Shown piece by piece: positions 35,966-44,441 of a stretch of 64,000 nucleotides of DNA. Every line of letters begins with the position of its first letter. The first letter of the stretch is position 1. The stretch is from Bacteroidota bacterium (GTDB taxonomy: Bacteria; Bacteroidota; Bacteroidia; Chitinophagales; Chitinophagaceae). The position numbers and the translations under genes are program-made. The stretch covers positions 1 to 64,000 of the forward strand of contig JAFDXN010000054.1 of the NCBI GenBank assembly GCA_018267915.1, in the 5' to 3' direction. The notes beneath the pieces were generated by a model. That model worked only from the letters and a program-made list of their open reading frames with translations, searched no databases and was not told where the DNA came from.

Positions 35966-36336
35966 AGGGACTACAGGCTGGGTTATCGCTTGTACAGTAA
36001 TGTGCGAGAGGAAAGTCCGGACAGCATAGAGCAGCGCACCACCTAACCGGTGGGGTTCCGGGCAACCGGGATACAGACAGTGCCACAGAAAATAACCGCC
36101 TTCTAAGACTGGGGGTAAGGGTGAAAATGTAGAGTAAGAGCCTACACTTTGTAGTGGTAACATTACGATGGGGTAAACCTTGCGCGCTGAAATGCCAAAT
36201 AGGCGGATGCTTGAGGGCGGCTCGCCCGATGTCCGTGGGTTGGCAGAACGAGGTGCTGTGCGAGCAGCATCCCAGATAAATGATAGCCATTCCGGGGCCA
36301 TCCGGAATTACAGAATCCGGCTTATAGGTTTGTAGT
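35966..36336 (+). ncRNA. rnpB: RNase P RNA (bacterial type A)
   Basis: The catalytic RNA that removes the 5' leader of tRNA precursors. The universally conserved segments are present: gaggaaagtccggac at about 36006-36020 (CR I region), acagaaaataaccgcc near 36085 (P4 partner region) and the 3' segment beginning near acagaatccggcttatag at 36310, which pairs with the 5' part. The 5' end actaca and the 3' end tgtagt form stem P1. The length of about 370 nt is right for bacterial type A. Ends are set from the pairing and may be off by a few bases. Confidence 0.93.
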
Positions 36337-36355
36337 TGTTTTGGTTAAATGATGG

Positions 36356-36388
36356 GAGCGCCGGTTTTGTCCCGGCGCTCATTTTTTT
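36356..36388 (+). terminator. Rho-independent terminator after rnpB
   Basis: A 9-bp G/C-rich stem (gagcgccgg / ccggcgctc) with loop ttttgtc, followed by a run of T. It is about 20 bp after the end of the RNase P RNA. Confidence 0.9.
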
Positions 36389-36420
36389 ACTAAGGCCTAT
36401 AACATTAACTTAGCAGCGTT

Positions 36421-37353
36421 TTGAGCAATGGCAATAAACATAGGGGGAAGACTGGTTTTGCGGCGCTCGGCGTTCTGCTGATCCTTGCTGTTTATTACTT
36501 CATCGGCCAGGCCGGGGTGTTTTCAAATTATCATCATTACTATGGCTTTTACGACAACGTCGGAGGCCTGACGCTTGGTACGCCTGTGATGGTAAAAGGT
36601 GTCCAGGTCGGCAAGGTCAGCAATATGGAGCTCGCAAGTGGCAAAGGCGTCAAAGTAGAACTCAGCATAGCCAAAGATATTTCTTTGCCGCAGGGTAGCA
36701 TTATCTGGCTGGTACCGGGGGGGATCAATGGCGGACAGGGTATGCGTGTTGACCCGGGCAATAGTAAAGAGCTGCTCTCACCCGGGGCTGTACTGGCAAC
36801 AAAAAGGGACACTGGTATCATCGATAATCTGACTTATAAGTCGGGCTTTTACATACGCAGCGGCAGAGAAATACTTAAGGCTTTCGATACGTCCGTACGG
36901 AAGTTCAATTACATTCTCGGTTCCGGGCTGCTACACGATATAATGAATGGCGTGTTCTATCTCAATAAACAGACCGGAATGTATGAGGCTAAGTCTGGCG
37001 AGTTAAAGGGATATGCTTTCAAGATCGAGGATGGTCTTTTAAAAATAGACACCAGCCTGGTAAGCCTTAATGCGAAGAACGGCAGCTTAAATCGGTCGAT
37101 CTACAAGGCTGACACAACCATGCAAAAACTCTCAAAGATCACAATTAAGGAAAACCTGGACACCCTAAGAGAAAACTTAAAAGGGATTAGTGCAAGCATC
37201 CATAAACTGCATGGTAATAAAATGCTGGACGACAAGAGCGCGTATGTGAATGCTAATAAAAAGATAGATTCCACGCGCACAAAGGCTAAGGACATCAAGG
37301 AGCACCCTTCAGCACACTGGATGTCCATCATCGGAAAGAACAGGAAGAAGTGA
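36421..37353 (+). CDS. MlaD/MCE family protein
   Basis: A 310-residue single-pass membrane protein: a helix at residues 11-30 (GFAALGVLLILAVYYFIGQ) and an MCE domain (about 35-135; GLTLGTPVMVKGVQVGKV, then LVPGGINGGQGM), then a helical tail. MCE/MlaD proteins form hexameric rings that move phospholipids between membranes. The usual MlaE permease and MlaF ATPase are not next to it. The start is TTG (36421); an in-frame TAA at 36406 leaves no other option. It follows the rnpB terminator directly. Confidence 0.9.
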   Translation: MSNGNKHRGKTGFAALGVLLILAVYYFIGQAGVFSNYHHYYGFYDNVGGLTLGTPVMVKGVQVGKVSNMELASGKGVKVELSIAKDISLPQGSIIWLVPGGINGGQGMRVDPGNSKELLSPGAVLATKRDTGIIDNLTYKSGFYIRSGREILKAFDTSVRKFNYILGSGLLHDIMNGVFYLNKQTGMYEAKSGELKGYAFKIEDGLLKIDTSLVSLNAKNGSLNRSIYKADTTMQKLSKITIKENLDTLRENLKGISASIHKLHGNKMLDDKSAYVNANKKIDSTRTKAKDIKEHPSAHWMSIIGKNRKK

Positions 37354-37354
37354 T

Positions 37355-37978
37355 CTAGTTCAAATTATAACTATCGAGTAACAGGGATTGCGTGCGATAT
37401 ACAGTATCACTGTTCGGATTTTCCGGGTTGGTGTAAGTGAAAATGCCTATCGGTCCCGTTCCCGGTGAATAATCGGTAATTACCTTTTTTGCCAATTTAC
37501 CGTCCATGCTGTAGTACAGGTCTGTTATTTCCACACAGGTATAGCCATTAAGTATTGTTCCAAAGGCCGAGGCAACTCTTGCCATAATACCGGTGTATTC
37601 CGATGCATTTATCTTATAGTTGGCGGTTTCTTTAAAAAGCGTATCGGTATTTTCCAGGCTTTTCGCTTGTATCTTAAAATAAGAACCTACGCTATCTGTT
37701 ACATACAGTGTGTTTCCTTCGTTCTCGAAATACATGTTCAGGCTATCCATACCAATGTAGGTTTTGCCGCCAAACGTTTTTAATGCATTGAAGCTGATCG
37801 TGTATGGGTTGCCGCTCGTACTTGTGCCATTAGGCGCATAGTTGCTCACTTTATACGTCCAGCTATCATTGAGCTTCGTTGGCCAAAGGTCTTGTTGAGG
37901 TGCTGGGGCGTTGTCTTTATGCTTTTTGCAAGCCGCAAAACCTATTGCGAGCCATATAATACAGGTAATCTTTCTCAT
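37355..37978 (-). CDS. Lipoprotein, 207 aa
   Basis: A predicted lipoprotein: signal MRKITCIIWLAIGFAAC with lipobox GFAAC, then KKHKDNAPAPQQ. The rest is a beta-rich domain (LWPTKLNDSWTYKV near the N-terminus). I recognise no family. It converges on the MCE gene, the two stops being one base apart. Confidence 0.75.
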   Translation of the reverse strand: MRKITCIIWLAIGFAACKKHKDNAPAPQQDLWPTKLNDSWTYKVSNYAPNGTSTSGNPYTISFNALKTFGGKTYIGMDSLNMYFENEGNTLYVTDSVGSYFKIQAKSLENTDTLFKETANYKINASEYTGIMARVASAFGTILNGYTCVEITDLYYSMDGKLAKKVITDYSPGTGPIGIFTYTNPENPNSDTVYRTQSLLLDSYNLN

Positions 37979-38051
37979 TGTTCTAATCGAAGTCTAAAGA
38001 TACCAATTTTTCCAGGTGGAAGCGGAGATAAGCTATGTTGATGCATTGTCG

Positions 38052-38059
38052 TAACTTTG
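38052..38059 (+). promoter_or_regulatory. Bacteroidota -7 element upstream of dusB
   Basis: TAacTTTG followed by c, only 10 bp before the dusB ATG, so the leader would be very short. No clear -33 TTG. Confidence 0.4.
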
Positions 38060-38069
38060 CAGCTCGAAA

Positions 38070-39116
38070 ATGGTAAAAATAGGCAATATAGAGCTGGGCG
38101 AATTCCCGCTGCTGCTGGCGCCCATGGAAGATGTAAGTGATCCTCCATTCCGTGCCGTGTGCAAGGAACAGGGAGCTGACCTGATGTATACCGAATTTAT
38201 CTCTTCCGAAGGCCTGATACGCGATGCGATCAAGAGTAGGCAGAAGCTGGACATTTTTGACTATGAAAAGCCTATTGGCATACAAATATTTGGCGGCGAT
38301 GAGGACGCAATGGCGATGTCTGCAAAAATAGTGGATGCAACTAATCCTGACCTGCTTGACATCAACTTTGGTTGTCCGGTGAAAAAAGTAGTGTGCAAAG
38401 GCGCCGGTGCTGCTGTACTCAAAGATATCGAACTGATGGTGCGGCTGACTAAAGCCGTTGTAAATGCGACTAAGCTACCTGTAACGGTTAAGACTCGCCT
38501 GGGCTGGGACGATAACAGCAAAAATATAGAAGAGGTAGCGGAACGCCTGCAGGATGTAGGTATCAAAGCGCTAACCATACATGGCCGAACACGCGCCCAA
38601 CTATATAAAGGCGAAGCCGACTGGACCCTCATAGCCAGGGTGAAGGACAATCCGCGTATCAATATCCCCATCTTTGGGAACGGCGATATAGACAGCCCGG
38701 AAAAAGCCCTGGAATACAAGAACCGCTATGGTGTTGACGGCGTAATGATAGGCCGTGCTGCGATAGGCTACCCCTGGATATTCCGGGAGATAAAACACTA
38801 CCTGGCGACCGGCGAAACGCTGCCCCCACCAACGGTTGCTGAAAGACTGCAGGCCTGTCGCAGGCACCTGTACGGCTCTGTTCAATGGAAGGGTGAAAAG
38901 CTGGGTATTCTTGAGATGCGCCGCCACTATGCCAGTTACCTGAAAGGGCTTTCACATGTTAAGGAGTTTCGCACAAGGTTGGTGTCCACAGACAAACTGG
39001 AACAAATAGAACAGGTGCTTGCTGATCTACAAGCGTTTTATGCAAATACCGGCGTTGAGGTGGATGCTGTTGGGCCTGATGTTCAGGCTTATTCGTCTAC
39101 GATCGCTGTAGTGTAG
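38070..39116 (+). CDS. dusB: tRNA-dihydrouridine synthase B
   Basis: Reduces uridines in tRNA to dihydrouridine with FMN and NADPH. A 348-residue TIM-barrel enzyme: LAPMEDVSDPPFR, the catalytic Cys in CPVKKVVCKGAGAA, GRTRAQLYKGEADW and GNGDI..PE. The C-terminal RNA-binding helices are present. The 3' end overlaps the converging DoxX gene by 20 nt. Confidence 0.96.
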   Translation: MVKIGNIELGEFPLLLAPMEDVSDPPFRAVCKEQGADLMYTEFISSEGLIRDAIKSRQKLDIFDYEKPIGIQIFGGDEDAMAMSAKIVDATNPDLLDINFGCPVKKVVCKGAGAAVLKDIELMVRLTKAVVNATKLPVTVKTRLGWDDNSKNIEEVAERLQDVGIKALTIHGRTRAQLYKGEADWTLIARVKDNPRINIPIFGNGDIDSPEKALEYKNRYGVDGVMIGRAAIGYPWIFREIKHYLATGETLPPPTVAERLQACRRHLYGSVQWKGEKLGILEMRRHYASYLKGLSHVKEFRTRLVSTDKLEQIEQVLADLQAFYANTGVEVDAVGPDVQAYSSTIAVV

Positions 39117-39471
39117 GTACGGCCAGTTTATAATTCCATGTAAAGTAAGATACTGCCAGCAGGGCAAATATTACCAATGGCATCATGAACGAGGTGCCTG
39201 TTGCAATATGCGTCCATGTTGCACCTATCAATGTAATTGTGAAGCCTGCATAAGCCCACTCCTTTAGCTTGGCATACTTAGTTTGCAGTACGGCGATCGC
39301 GCCAAGCAGCTTGGCCACGCCGAGTATGTTAACAAAATAGGGAGGGTACCCCAGCATCCTGAATCCCCCAGTTATGGTCGGGTTATGACTCAAATACATA
39401 ATGCTGCTCATCAGAAACATGCCTGCTACAAGGATCGTCGATGTCCAATAAATGATTCTGTTCGTCTTCAT
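39097..39471 (-). CDS. DoxX family membrane protein
   Basis: A 124-residue four-helix membrane protein of the DoxX family (SDIIYWTSTILVAGMFLMSS-type start; GFRMLGYPPYFVNILGVAKLLGA, then the EWAYAGFTI helix). DoxX proteins are linked to redox stress and small-molecule oxidation. It is divergent from the HxlR regulator gene, 123 bp apart, and its 3' end overlaps dusB by 20 nt. Confidence 0.9.
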   Translation of the reverse strand: MKTNRIIYWTSTILVAGMFLMSSIMYLSHNPTITGGFRMLGYPPYFVNILGVAKLLGAIAVLQTKYAKLKEWAYAGFTITLIGATWTHIATGTSFMMPLVIFALLAVSYFTWNYKLAVPTLQRS

Positions 39472-39537
39472 AAAATTTATTTTTTATGCAAACCTCCGTA
39501 TATTTGCTATACATTTGTAACCACTATACTCTTGTAT

Positions 39538-39561
39538 ACCGATTACCTTTGTTAAATCGGT
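39538..39561. promoter_or_regulatory. Inverted repeat between DoxX and HxlR genes (candidate operator)
   Basis: The 7-bp arms accgatt and aatcggt are separated by 10 bp, in the intergenic region of a divergent regulator/target pair. Nearby are gtaac and gtatac motifs that may extend the site. It is a plausible HxlR site. Confidence 0.45.
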
Positions 39562-39594
39562 TACCTGCAGTATATCGTTGTTAAATTGAAGAAG

Positions 39595-39930
39595 ATGGAC
39601 TCAAAGGAATGTAGCAGCAAGCTGCTGCCGGTAAATGATGCACTGGACGTGCTAAGCGGCAAATGGAAAATACCAATTATAGTCGCTTTAATGCACGGGA
39701 ATTACCGTTTTAAAGAGTTACACCGCATGGTGGGTGTATCTCCGAAGATGTTGTCGAAAGAACTAAAGGAGCTGGAAATGCACCAATTGGTGAAGCGGAC
39801 GGTGTATGATACCACCCCCGTGACGGTGGAATATGAACTGACGCAACATGCAGGCTCGCTTCGGAAAGTGATCGAGGCACTTGGTGATTGGGGCTCGCAG
39901 CACAGAAAGAAAGTGATGGCTAAAAAGTGA
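39595..39930 (+). CDS. HxlR-type winged-helix regulator
   Basis: A 111-residue winged-helix protein: MDSKECSSKLLPVNDALDVLSGKWKIPII is the HxlR mark, with Cys6 at the position used for redox/aldehyde sensing in HxlR proteins. The recognition helix is RFKELHRMVGVSPKMLSKEL. ATG at 39595 is preferred over a TTG at 39586. It is divergent from the DoxX gene, which it most likely controls via the inverted repeat in between. Confidence 0.93.
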   Translation: MDSKECSSKLLPVNDALDVLSGKWKIPIIVALMHGNYRFKELHRMVGVSPKMLSKELKELEMHQLVKRTVYDTTPVTVEYELTQHAGSLRKVIEALGDWGSQHRKKVMAKK

Positions 39931-40054
39931 TTCGGAGAATGTGGATATCTCGTTTGGAAGCGGCCCCGCGGTCATCGTATATTGCATTGCGTTTTGCATT
40001 TTTTTGTTCTGCGGGCAGAAATCATTAATGTTTTGGTTCCCGGGTCTGCTATGG

Positions 40055-40170
40055 GAAGCTTAAGGAACCTTGAATGAAGCTTGAGGGAATCTTCAGAGAA
40101 GTTTGATGAATCTTCAGAGAAGCTTGGGGAAGCTTCAGGGAAGCTTGGAGAATCTTGCGGGAGCTTGAAT
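40055..40170 (+). repeat. Eleven GAAnCTT boxes phased at about 10.6 bp
   Basis: Degenerate boxes (gaagctt, gaacctt, gaatctt, gaagttt, gagctt) start at 40055, 40065, 40076, 40087, 40098, 40108, 40119, 40129, 40140, 40150 and 40161, so spacings alternate 10 and 11 bp. The whole is also a 21-bp repeat. It lies immediately upstream of the metallophosphoesterase gene, whose reading frame is open through part of it. Confidence 0.9.
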
Positions 40171-40182
40171 GTAAATTACAGA

Positions 40183-40677
40183 ATGACAAATATTGGACTG
40201 ATATCTGATACGCACAGCTACCTTGATGAGGCTGTGTTCAAGCACTTTGACAGGTGCGACGAGGTATGGCATATCGGGGATTTTGGTACAGCGGAGCTGG
40301 CTGAACAGTTGAAAGCCTTTAAGCCTTTGAGGGGTGTATATGGCAATATCGATGGACAGGATATAAGACTGGAATTTCCTGAAAGACTACGTTTTAAATG
40401 CGAAGAGGTGGAAGTGCTGATGACCCACATCGGCGGCTATCCCGGCAGATATGCCCCGAAGATCAAAGAGGAGATGTATTCCAATCCGCCACAGTTGTTT
40501 CTTAGCGGGCATTCACACATCCTGAAGGTGATCTTCGACGATAAGATCAAATGTTTGCATATGAACCCCGGAGCGGCCGGGAGGGTAGGCTGGCATAAAG
40601 TGAGGACTTTGATCCGTTTCGTGATAGATGGTAAGAATATGAAGAACTGCGAAGTGATAGAGCTGGGAAAGAAATAG
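40183..40677 (+). CDS. Metallophosphoesterase (YfcE/MJ0936-like)
   Basis: A 164-residue single-domain metallophosphoesterase: IGLISDTHSY (Asp9, His11), GNIDGQDIR, MTHIGGYPGRY and SGHSHILK provide the two-metal site. Start ATG at 40183 is where homology begins. A TTG at 40081 would add 34 residues of heptad repeat from the 21-bp repeat array and is rejected. The substrate is a phosphodiester, possibly cyclic nucleotide, unknown. Confidence 0.93.
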   Translation: MTNIGLISDTHSYLDEAVFKHFDRCDEVWHIGDFGTAELAEQLKAFKPLRGVYGNIDGQDIRLEFPERLRFKCEEVEVLMTHIGGYPGRYAPKIKEEMYSNPPQLFLSGHSHILKVIFDDKIKCLHMNPGAAGRVGWHKVRTLIRFVIDGKNMKNCEVIELGKK

Positions 40678-40705
40678 TTACTTTGCGGTACTAAATTTTC
40701 ATCTT

Positions 40706-41140
40706 ATGGGCATTGCGGACAAGTTATTTAAAATGAAAAGCGAAAAAGCTGAAGCCAATCTGAAAGCCGGACAAGAGTTTCTGGCAGGCAATAAATCAAA
40801 ACCGGGTGTGACGGAACTGCCAAGCGGCCTTCAGTATGAAGTGATCACACAAGGAGAAGGCGAAAAACCCACTGAATTCAATACAGTTACTTGTCATTAC
40901 CATGGCACCTTGATCGACGGCACCGTGTTTGATAGCTCGGTCAGGCGCGGACAACCGGCTAGTTTTCCCCTGAACATGGTGATCAAAGGATGGACTGAAG
41001 GACTGCAATTAATGCCTGTTGGTAGTAAGTATCGTTTTTTCATCCCGCCACACCTGGGCTATGGAGACCGGCAGGTAAGCGCAACAATTGGCCCTAACAG
41101 TACTTTGATATTTGATGTAGAGCTATTGGGCATTAACTAG
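40706..41140 (+). CDS. FKBP-type peptidyl-prolyl cis-trans isomerase
   Basis: A 144-residue protein of one FKBP domain preceded by a short charged helix (KMKSEKAEANLKAGQEFLAG). The FKBP core shows SGLQYEV, VTCHYHGTLIDGTVFDSS, VIKGWTEGL and YGD. There is no signal peptide, so it is cytosolic. It assists proline isomerisation in folding proteins. The gene is 28 bp after the phosphoesterase. Confidence 0.94.
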   Translation: MGIADKLFKMKSEKAEANLKAGQEFLAGNKSKPGVTELPSGLQYEVITQGEGEKPTEFNTVTCHYHGTLIDGTVFDSSVRRGQPASFPLNMVIKGWTEGLQLMPVGSKYRFFIPPHLGYGDRQVSATIGPNSTLIFDVELLGIN

Positions 41141-41145
41141 ACTGC

Positions 41146-42135
41146 ATGCCGGTACGCATCCAGCGATATATAGCGGTACTCTCAGTTTTCCTGTTTTTTG
41201 GCAAGCTGCTAGCCTGGTATTTAACACATTCGGTGTCGATACTTACCGATGCCCTGGAAAGTACCGTTAATGTGGTGACCGGTTTCATCGGCCTTTATAG
41301 CGTTTTATTAGCGGCCAAGCCCCGCGATACGAATCACCCTTACGGTCATGGTAAAGCGGAATTCATTTCGGCAGCAGTTGAAGGTTCCCTGATAATGGTC
41401 GCCGGGTTATTCATTATTTATGAAGCCGTGGCACAATTGCTGGAGCCTAAGCCCCTGCACCAACTTAATACCGGTATCATCATTACCCTCTGTGCAGGTA
41501 TTGTCAATTTCCTGTTTGGCAGGTATGCGGTAGGCATAGGTAAAAAGCATCGGTCTATTACGGTAGAGGCAGCTGGCAAGCACTTGCTTTCAGACGCGTA
41601 TTCGACACTGGCTATCGTCATAGGCCTTAGCATCGTTGTGGTTACAAGGCTCCAGTGGATCGACAGTACGGTGGCGCTTGTATTCTCAGTAATCATTATT
41701 GTAAGTGGATATAAAGTACTGCGCAGGTCGCTAGCCGGTATTATGGACGAAGCGGATGAAGTGCTGCTTAAACAGGTGATAGATGTGTTGCAGCAAAACC
41801 GGAATCCTCAGTGGATAGATCTGCATAATCTTAGGGTGATCCAGTATGGTGATGTCTTGCATGTGGACGCTCACCTTACGCTTCCCTGGTACTATAGGGT
41901 GGCCGATGCTGAAAAGGAGATACACGGCCTGGAAGACCTGATCAAACATCACTTTGGAGATAAAGTGGAACTATTCATCCACATAGACGCCTGCATGCCT
42001 TATTCCTGCAAATTGTGCGCATTAGATAATTGCCCCGTGCGGCAACAGGCATTCCAGAAACAGATCGTTTGGACAACAGATAATGTATGGGCAGACGAAA
42101 AGCACGGTAAACATTCAGACGTCGTGCAAGCTTAG
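41146..42135 (+). CDS. Cation diffusion facilitator with Cys-rich tail
   Basis: A 329-residue CDF transporter, six membrane helices with the metal-site HPYGHGKAEF at the second helix and a cytosolic domain. CDF family members export Zn2+, Fe2+, Co2+ or Mn2+ from the cytosol. After the canonical domain there is a Cys-rich tail with C-x4-C-x2-C-x4-C (Cys283, 288, 291, 296), a possible extra metal site. The gene begins 5 bp after the FKBP stop. Confidence 0.93.
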   Translation: MPVRIQRYIAVLSVFLFFGKLLAWYLTHSVSILTDALESTVNVVTGFIGLYSVLLAAKPRDTNHPYGHGKAEFISAAVEGSLIMVAGLFIIYEAVAQLLEPKPLHQLNTGIIITLCAGIVNFLFGRYAVGIGKKHRSITVEAAGKHLLSDAYSTLAIVIGLSIVVVTRLQWIDSTVALVFSVIIIVSGYKVLRRSLAGIMDEADEVLLKQVIDVLQQNRNPQWIDLHNLRVIQYGDVLHVDAHLTLPWYYRVADAEKEIHGLEDLIKHHFGDKVELFIHIDACMPYSCKLCALDNCPVRQQAFQKQIVWTTDNVWADEKHGKHSDVVQA

Positions 42136-42136
42136 C

Positions 42137-42610
42137 CTAGAGCAAAGTTTCACCTGCATCGTTCTCATATCCTTCATCCACCAGCCAGTGACCGCTGTCG
42201 GCTGCTGCGGTGGCCAGTTCATCGCACCGGTTATTCCATGGGTTATTTGCATGGCCCTTTACCCACACAAATTTGATATGGTGTTTCTTATGATAAACCA
42301 GGTATTCCATCCACAGGTCGGCATTTTTCTTGTCTTTAAAACCTTTCCTCACCCAGTTATGTACCCATCCTTGCTCCACTGCATTGACCACATATGATGA
42401 GTCGGAGTATACCGTAATGTTCAAACCCTCCCTCGTAAGGTTCTTCAAAGCTACCACCACCGCCATCAGTTCCATACGGTTGTTGGTTGTCCGCCGGTAG
42501 CCCTGCGATAATTCCTTTACAGTTTTGCCCCACTGCATCACAATGCCATAACCTCCGGGTCCGGGATTACCCCTTGCCGCACCATCAGTATATATTACCA
42601 GTTGAGACAT
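42137..42610 (-). CDS. rnhA: Ribonuclease HI
   Basis: Cleaves RNA in RNA:DNA hybrids. A 157-residue enzyme with the DEDD residues Asp9 (IYTDGAARGNPG), Glu47 (RMELMA), Asp70 (YSDSSYV) and Asp130 (RCDELA), and His120 of VKGHA. The length matches E. coli RNase HI. It converges on the CDF gene with one base between stops. Confidence 0.96.
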   Translation of the reverse strand: MSQLVIYTDGAARGNPGPGGYGIVMQWGKTVKELSQGYRRTTNNRMELMAVVVALKNLTREGLNITVYSDSSYVVNAVEQGWVHNWVRKGFKDKKNADLWMEYLVYHKKHHIKFVWVKGHANNPWNNRCDELATAAADSGHWLVDEGYENDAGETLL

Positions 42611-42710
42611 GCTATATTTTTCCTACCTGTTCGTTTGTCAATATTCCCGTTCGGCCCCGGTATATTACCATGTTGATTTCTTGCTATTCATCCGTTTGAG
42701 TATCGGGGGT

Positions 42711-42718
42711 TATCTTTG
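42711..42718 (+). promoter_or_regulatory. Bacteroidota -7 element upstream of mqnA
   Basis: TAtcTTTG, 15 bp before the TTG start of mqnA. No convincing -33 TTG. Confidence 0.4.
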
Positions 42719-42733
42719 GCCCAAAAATAGCCT

Positions 42734-43492
42734 TTGGAATCTAAAATAAAAGTTGCAGCAGTAAGTTATTTAAACACTAAGCCCTTATTGTACGGAATAG
42801 AGCGTAGTGACGTGATGGACGATATTGAGCTGCTGCTGGACTATCCTTCGAAACTCGCCGAGCGTTTAAAGAATGGCGAGATCGATATGGCTTTATTGCC
42901 TGTAGCCGCTATGCCGGGTATTAAGGGCGCACGGGTAGTTAGCGATTACGGGATTGCTTCAGACGGAAATGTTGCTTCGGTAGCCATTTTCAGCCAGGTA
43001 CCTATGGATGAGATAGCATCTGTATATCTTGATTACCAGTCGCGTACCTCTGTAAGGCTGGCACAGCTCCTTTTGGAGGAGTATTGGGAGAAGAAGGTGG
43101 AATTTAAGCAAGCCTCTGAGAATTATATAGACTACATCAACGGCACAAGTGCGGGTGTTATCATTGGAGATAGGGCGTTGAAGCAGTATACGAATTTCGA
43201 GTACGTTTACGACCTGGCAACTGCATGGAAGGAGCATACCGGCCTCGACTTTGTTTTCGCAGCATGGGTAGCTAATAAAGACTTACCTGCGGATTTTCTG
43301 ACCAGGTTCAATGCTGCCAATGCTGAAGGACTGAACCACATAGACGAGGTAATAGCACAAAACTCATTCCCTTATTACGACTTAAGGACCTACTACACGG
43401 AAAACATCAGGTACCGGCTCGATGATGCCAAACTGAAGGGAATGAATAAGTTTTTGCAGCTGATAGACGCGACACATAAGCATTTATTATAG
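42734..43492 (+). CDS. mqnA: Menaquinone biosynthesis protein MqnA (chorismate dehydratase)
   Basis: First step of the futalosine route: dehydration of chorismate to 3-enolpyruvylbenzoate. A 252-residue periplasmic-binding-protein-like fold starting VAAVSYLNTKPLLYGIE. Start is TTG at 42734, since the family begins right there. Use of the futalosine route agrees with the menaquinone-linked type B succinate dehydrogenase. Confidence 0.95.
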   Translation: MESKIKVAAVSYLNTKPLLYGIERSDVMDDIELLLDYPSKLAERLKNGEIDMALLPVAAMPGIKGARVVSDYGIASDGNVASVAIFSQVPMDEIASVYLDYQSRTSVRLAQLLLEEYWEKKVEFKQASENYIDYINGTSAGVIIGDRALKQYTNFEYVYDLATAWKEHTGLDFVFAAWVANKDLPADFLTRFNAANAEGLNHIDEVIAQNSFPYYDLRTYYTENIRYRLDDAKLKGMNKFLQLIDATHKHLL

Positions 43493-43522
43493 TGTCATTC
43501 TTTCGGCCTTAATATCATTTTA

Positions 43523-43530
43523 TACCTTTG
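43523..43530 (+). promoter_or_regulatory. Bacteroidota -7 element upstream of HMG-CoA lyase
   Basis: TAccTTTG followed by cgggataatt, 16 bp before the ATG. No clear -33 element. Confidence 0.4.
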
Positions 43531-43546
43531 CGGGATAATTAAAAGT

Positions 43547-44404
43547 ATGCCCTCAAGCATTACACTAGTAGAATGCCCCCGCGATGCCATGCAAGGCTGG
43601 AAGCATTTTATTCCCACTGAGCAAAAGGTCAGATACCTCAATACGCTTTTAAAAGTCGGCTTTGATGTACTGGATTTCGGTTCGTTCGTGTCACCAAAGG
43701 CGATCCCGCAGATGGCTGATACAAAAGAGGTGATCCCGCAACTTGATCTCTCTGGTGCAAGAACTAAGCTGCTTGGCATTATAGCCAATACGAGAGGCGC
43801 GGAAGATGCTGTGCAATATGACGAAGTGAGCTACCTGGGCTTTCCTTTCTCCATTTCCGAAACTTTTCAGCAGCGCAATACAAATAAAAGCATAGCGGAG
43901 TCACTTAAACAGGTAGAGGAAATACAAAATCTCTGCCTTCGAAAAGCCAAGGGTTTAGTGATATATATATCAATGGGCTTCGGTAATCCCTATGGCGATC
44001 CCTACAGTGCGGAAGTTGCCATCGATTGGGTTGCTAAGCTGGCCGCACTGGGTATCAAGACCATCGCCATGTCGGACACAGTTGGCGTAGCAAAGCCGGA
44101 TAATATCGGGTATATCTACAAAAGCCTGATACCTGAGTTTAAGGATGTTCAGATTGGAGCGCATTTTCACTCCACACCAGACAAATGGGAAGAGAAAGTA
44201 CAAACAGCATATGATAATGGCTGTCTAAGGTTCGACAGCGCGTTGAAAGGTATAGGCGGTTGCCCGATGGCAGAAGACGAACTGGTCGGCAATATAGCTA
44301 CCGAAAATATTGTAGATTGGTGCGAACGAAATAACATACAACTGAATATAAATAAAGAGGCCTTCAGGGATGCGATGTTAATGGCGAGCGAAGTATTTAT
44401 CTAG
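43547..44404 (+). CDS. mvaB: Hydroxymethylglutaryl-CoA lyase
   Basis: Splits HMG-CoA into acetyl-CoA and acetoacetate at the end of leucine breakdown. A 285-residue HMGL-like TIM barrel: ECPRDAMQGW (Arg, Asp), the metal-binding HFHSTPDKW and the Cys loop GIGGCPMAEDELVGN. The gene is followed 37 bp later by panB. Confidence 0.93.
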   Translation: MPSSITLVECPRDAMQGWKHFIPTEQKVRYLNTLLKVGFDVLDFGSFVSPKAIPQMADTKEVIPQLDLSGARTKLLGIIANTRGAEDAVQYDEVSYLGFPFSISETFQQRNTNKSIAESLKQVEEIQNLCLRKAKGLVIYISMGFGNPYGDPYSAEVAIDWVAKLAALGIKTIAMSDTVGVAKPDNIGYIYKSLIPEFKDVQIGAHFHSTPDKWEEKVQTAYDNGCLRFDSALKGIGGCPMAEDELVGNIATENIVDWCERNNIQLNINKEAFRDAMLMASEVFI

Positions 44405-44441
44405 CATCGCCGATTTTTTCTTGAAATTGAATTAGCATTCT

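Noticed and set aside
40081..40182. Upstream TTG start for the metallophosphoesterase
   Set aside because: The added residues are a translation of the 21-bp repeat; the conserved domain begins at the ATG at 40183.
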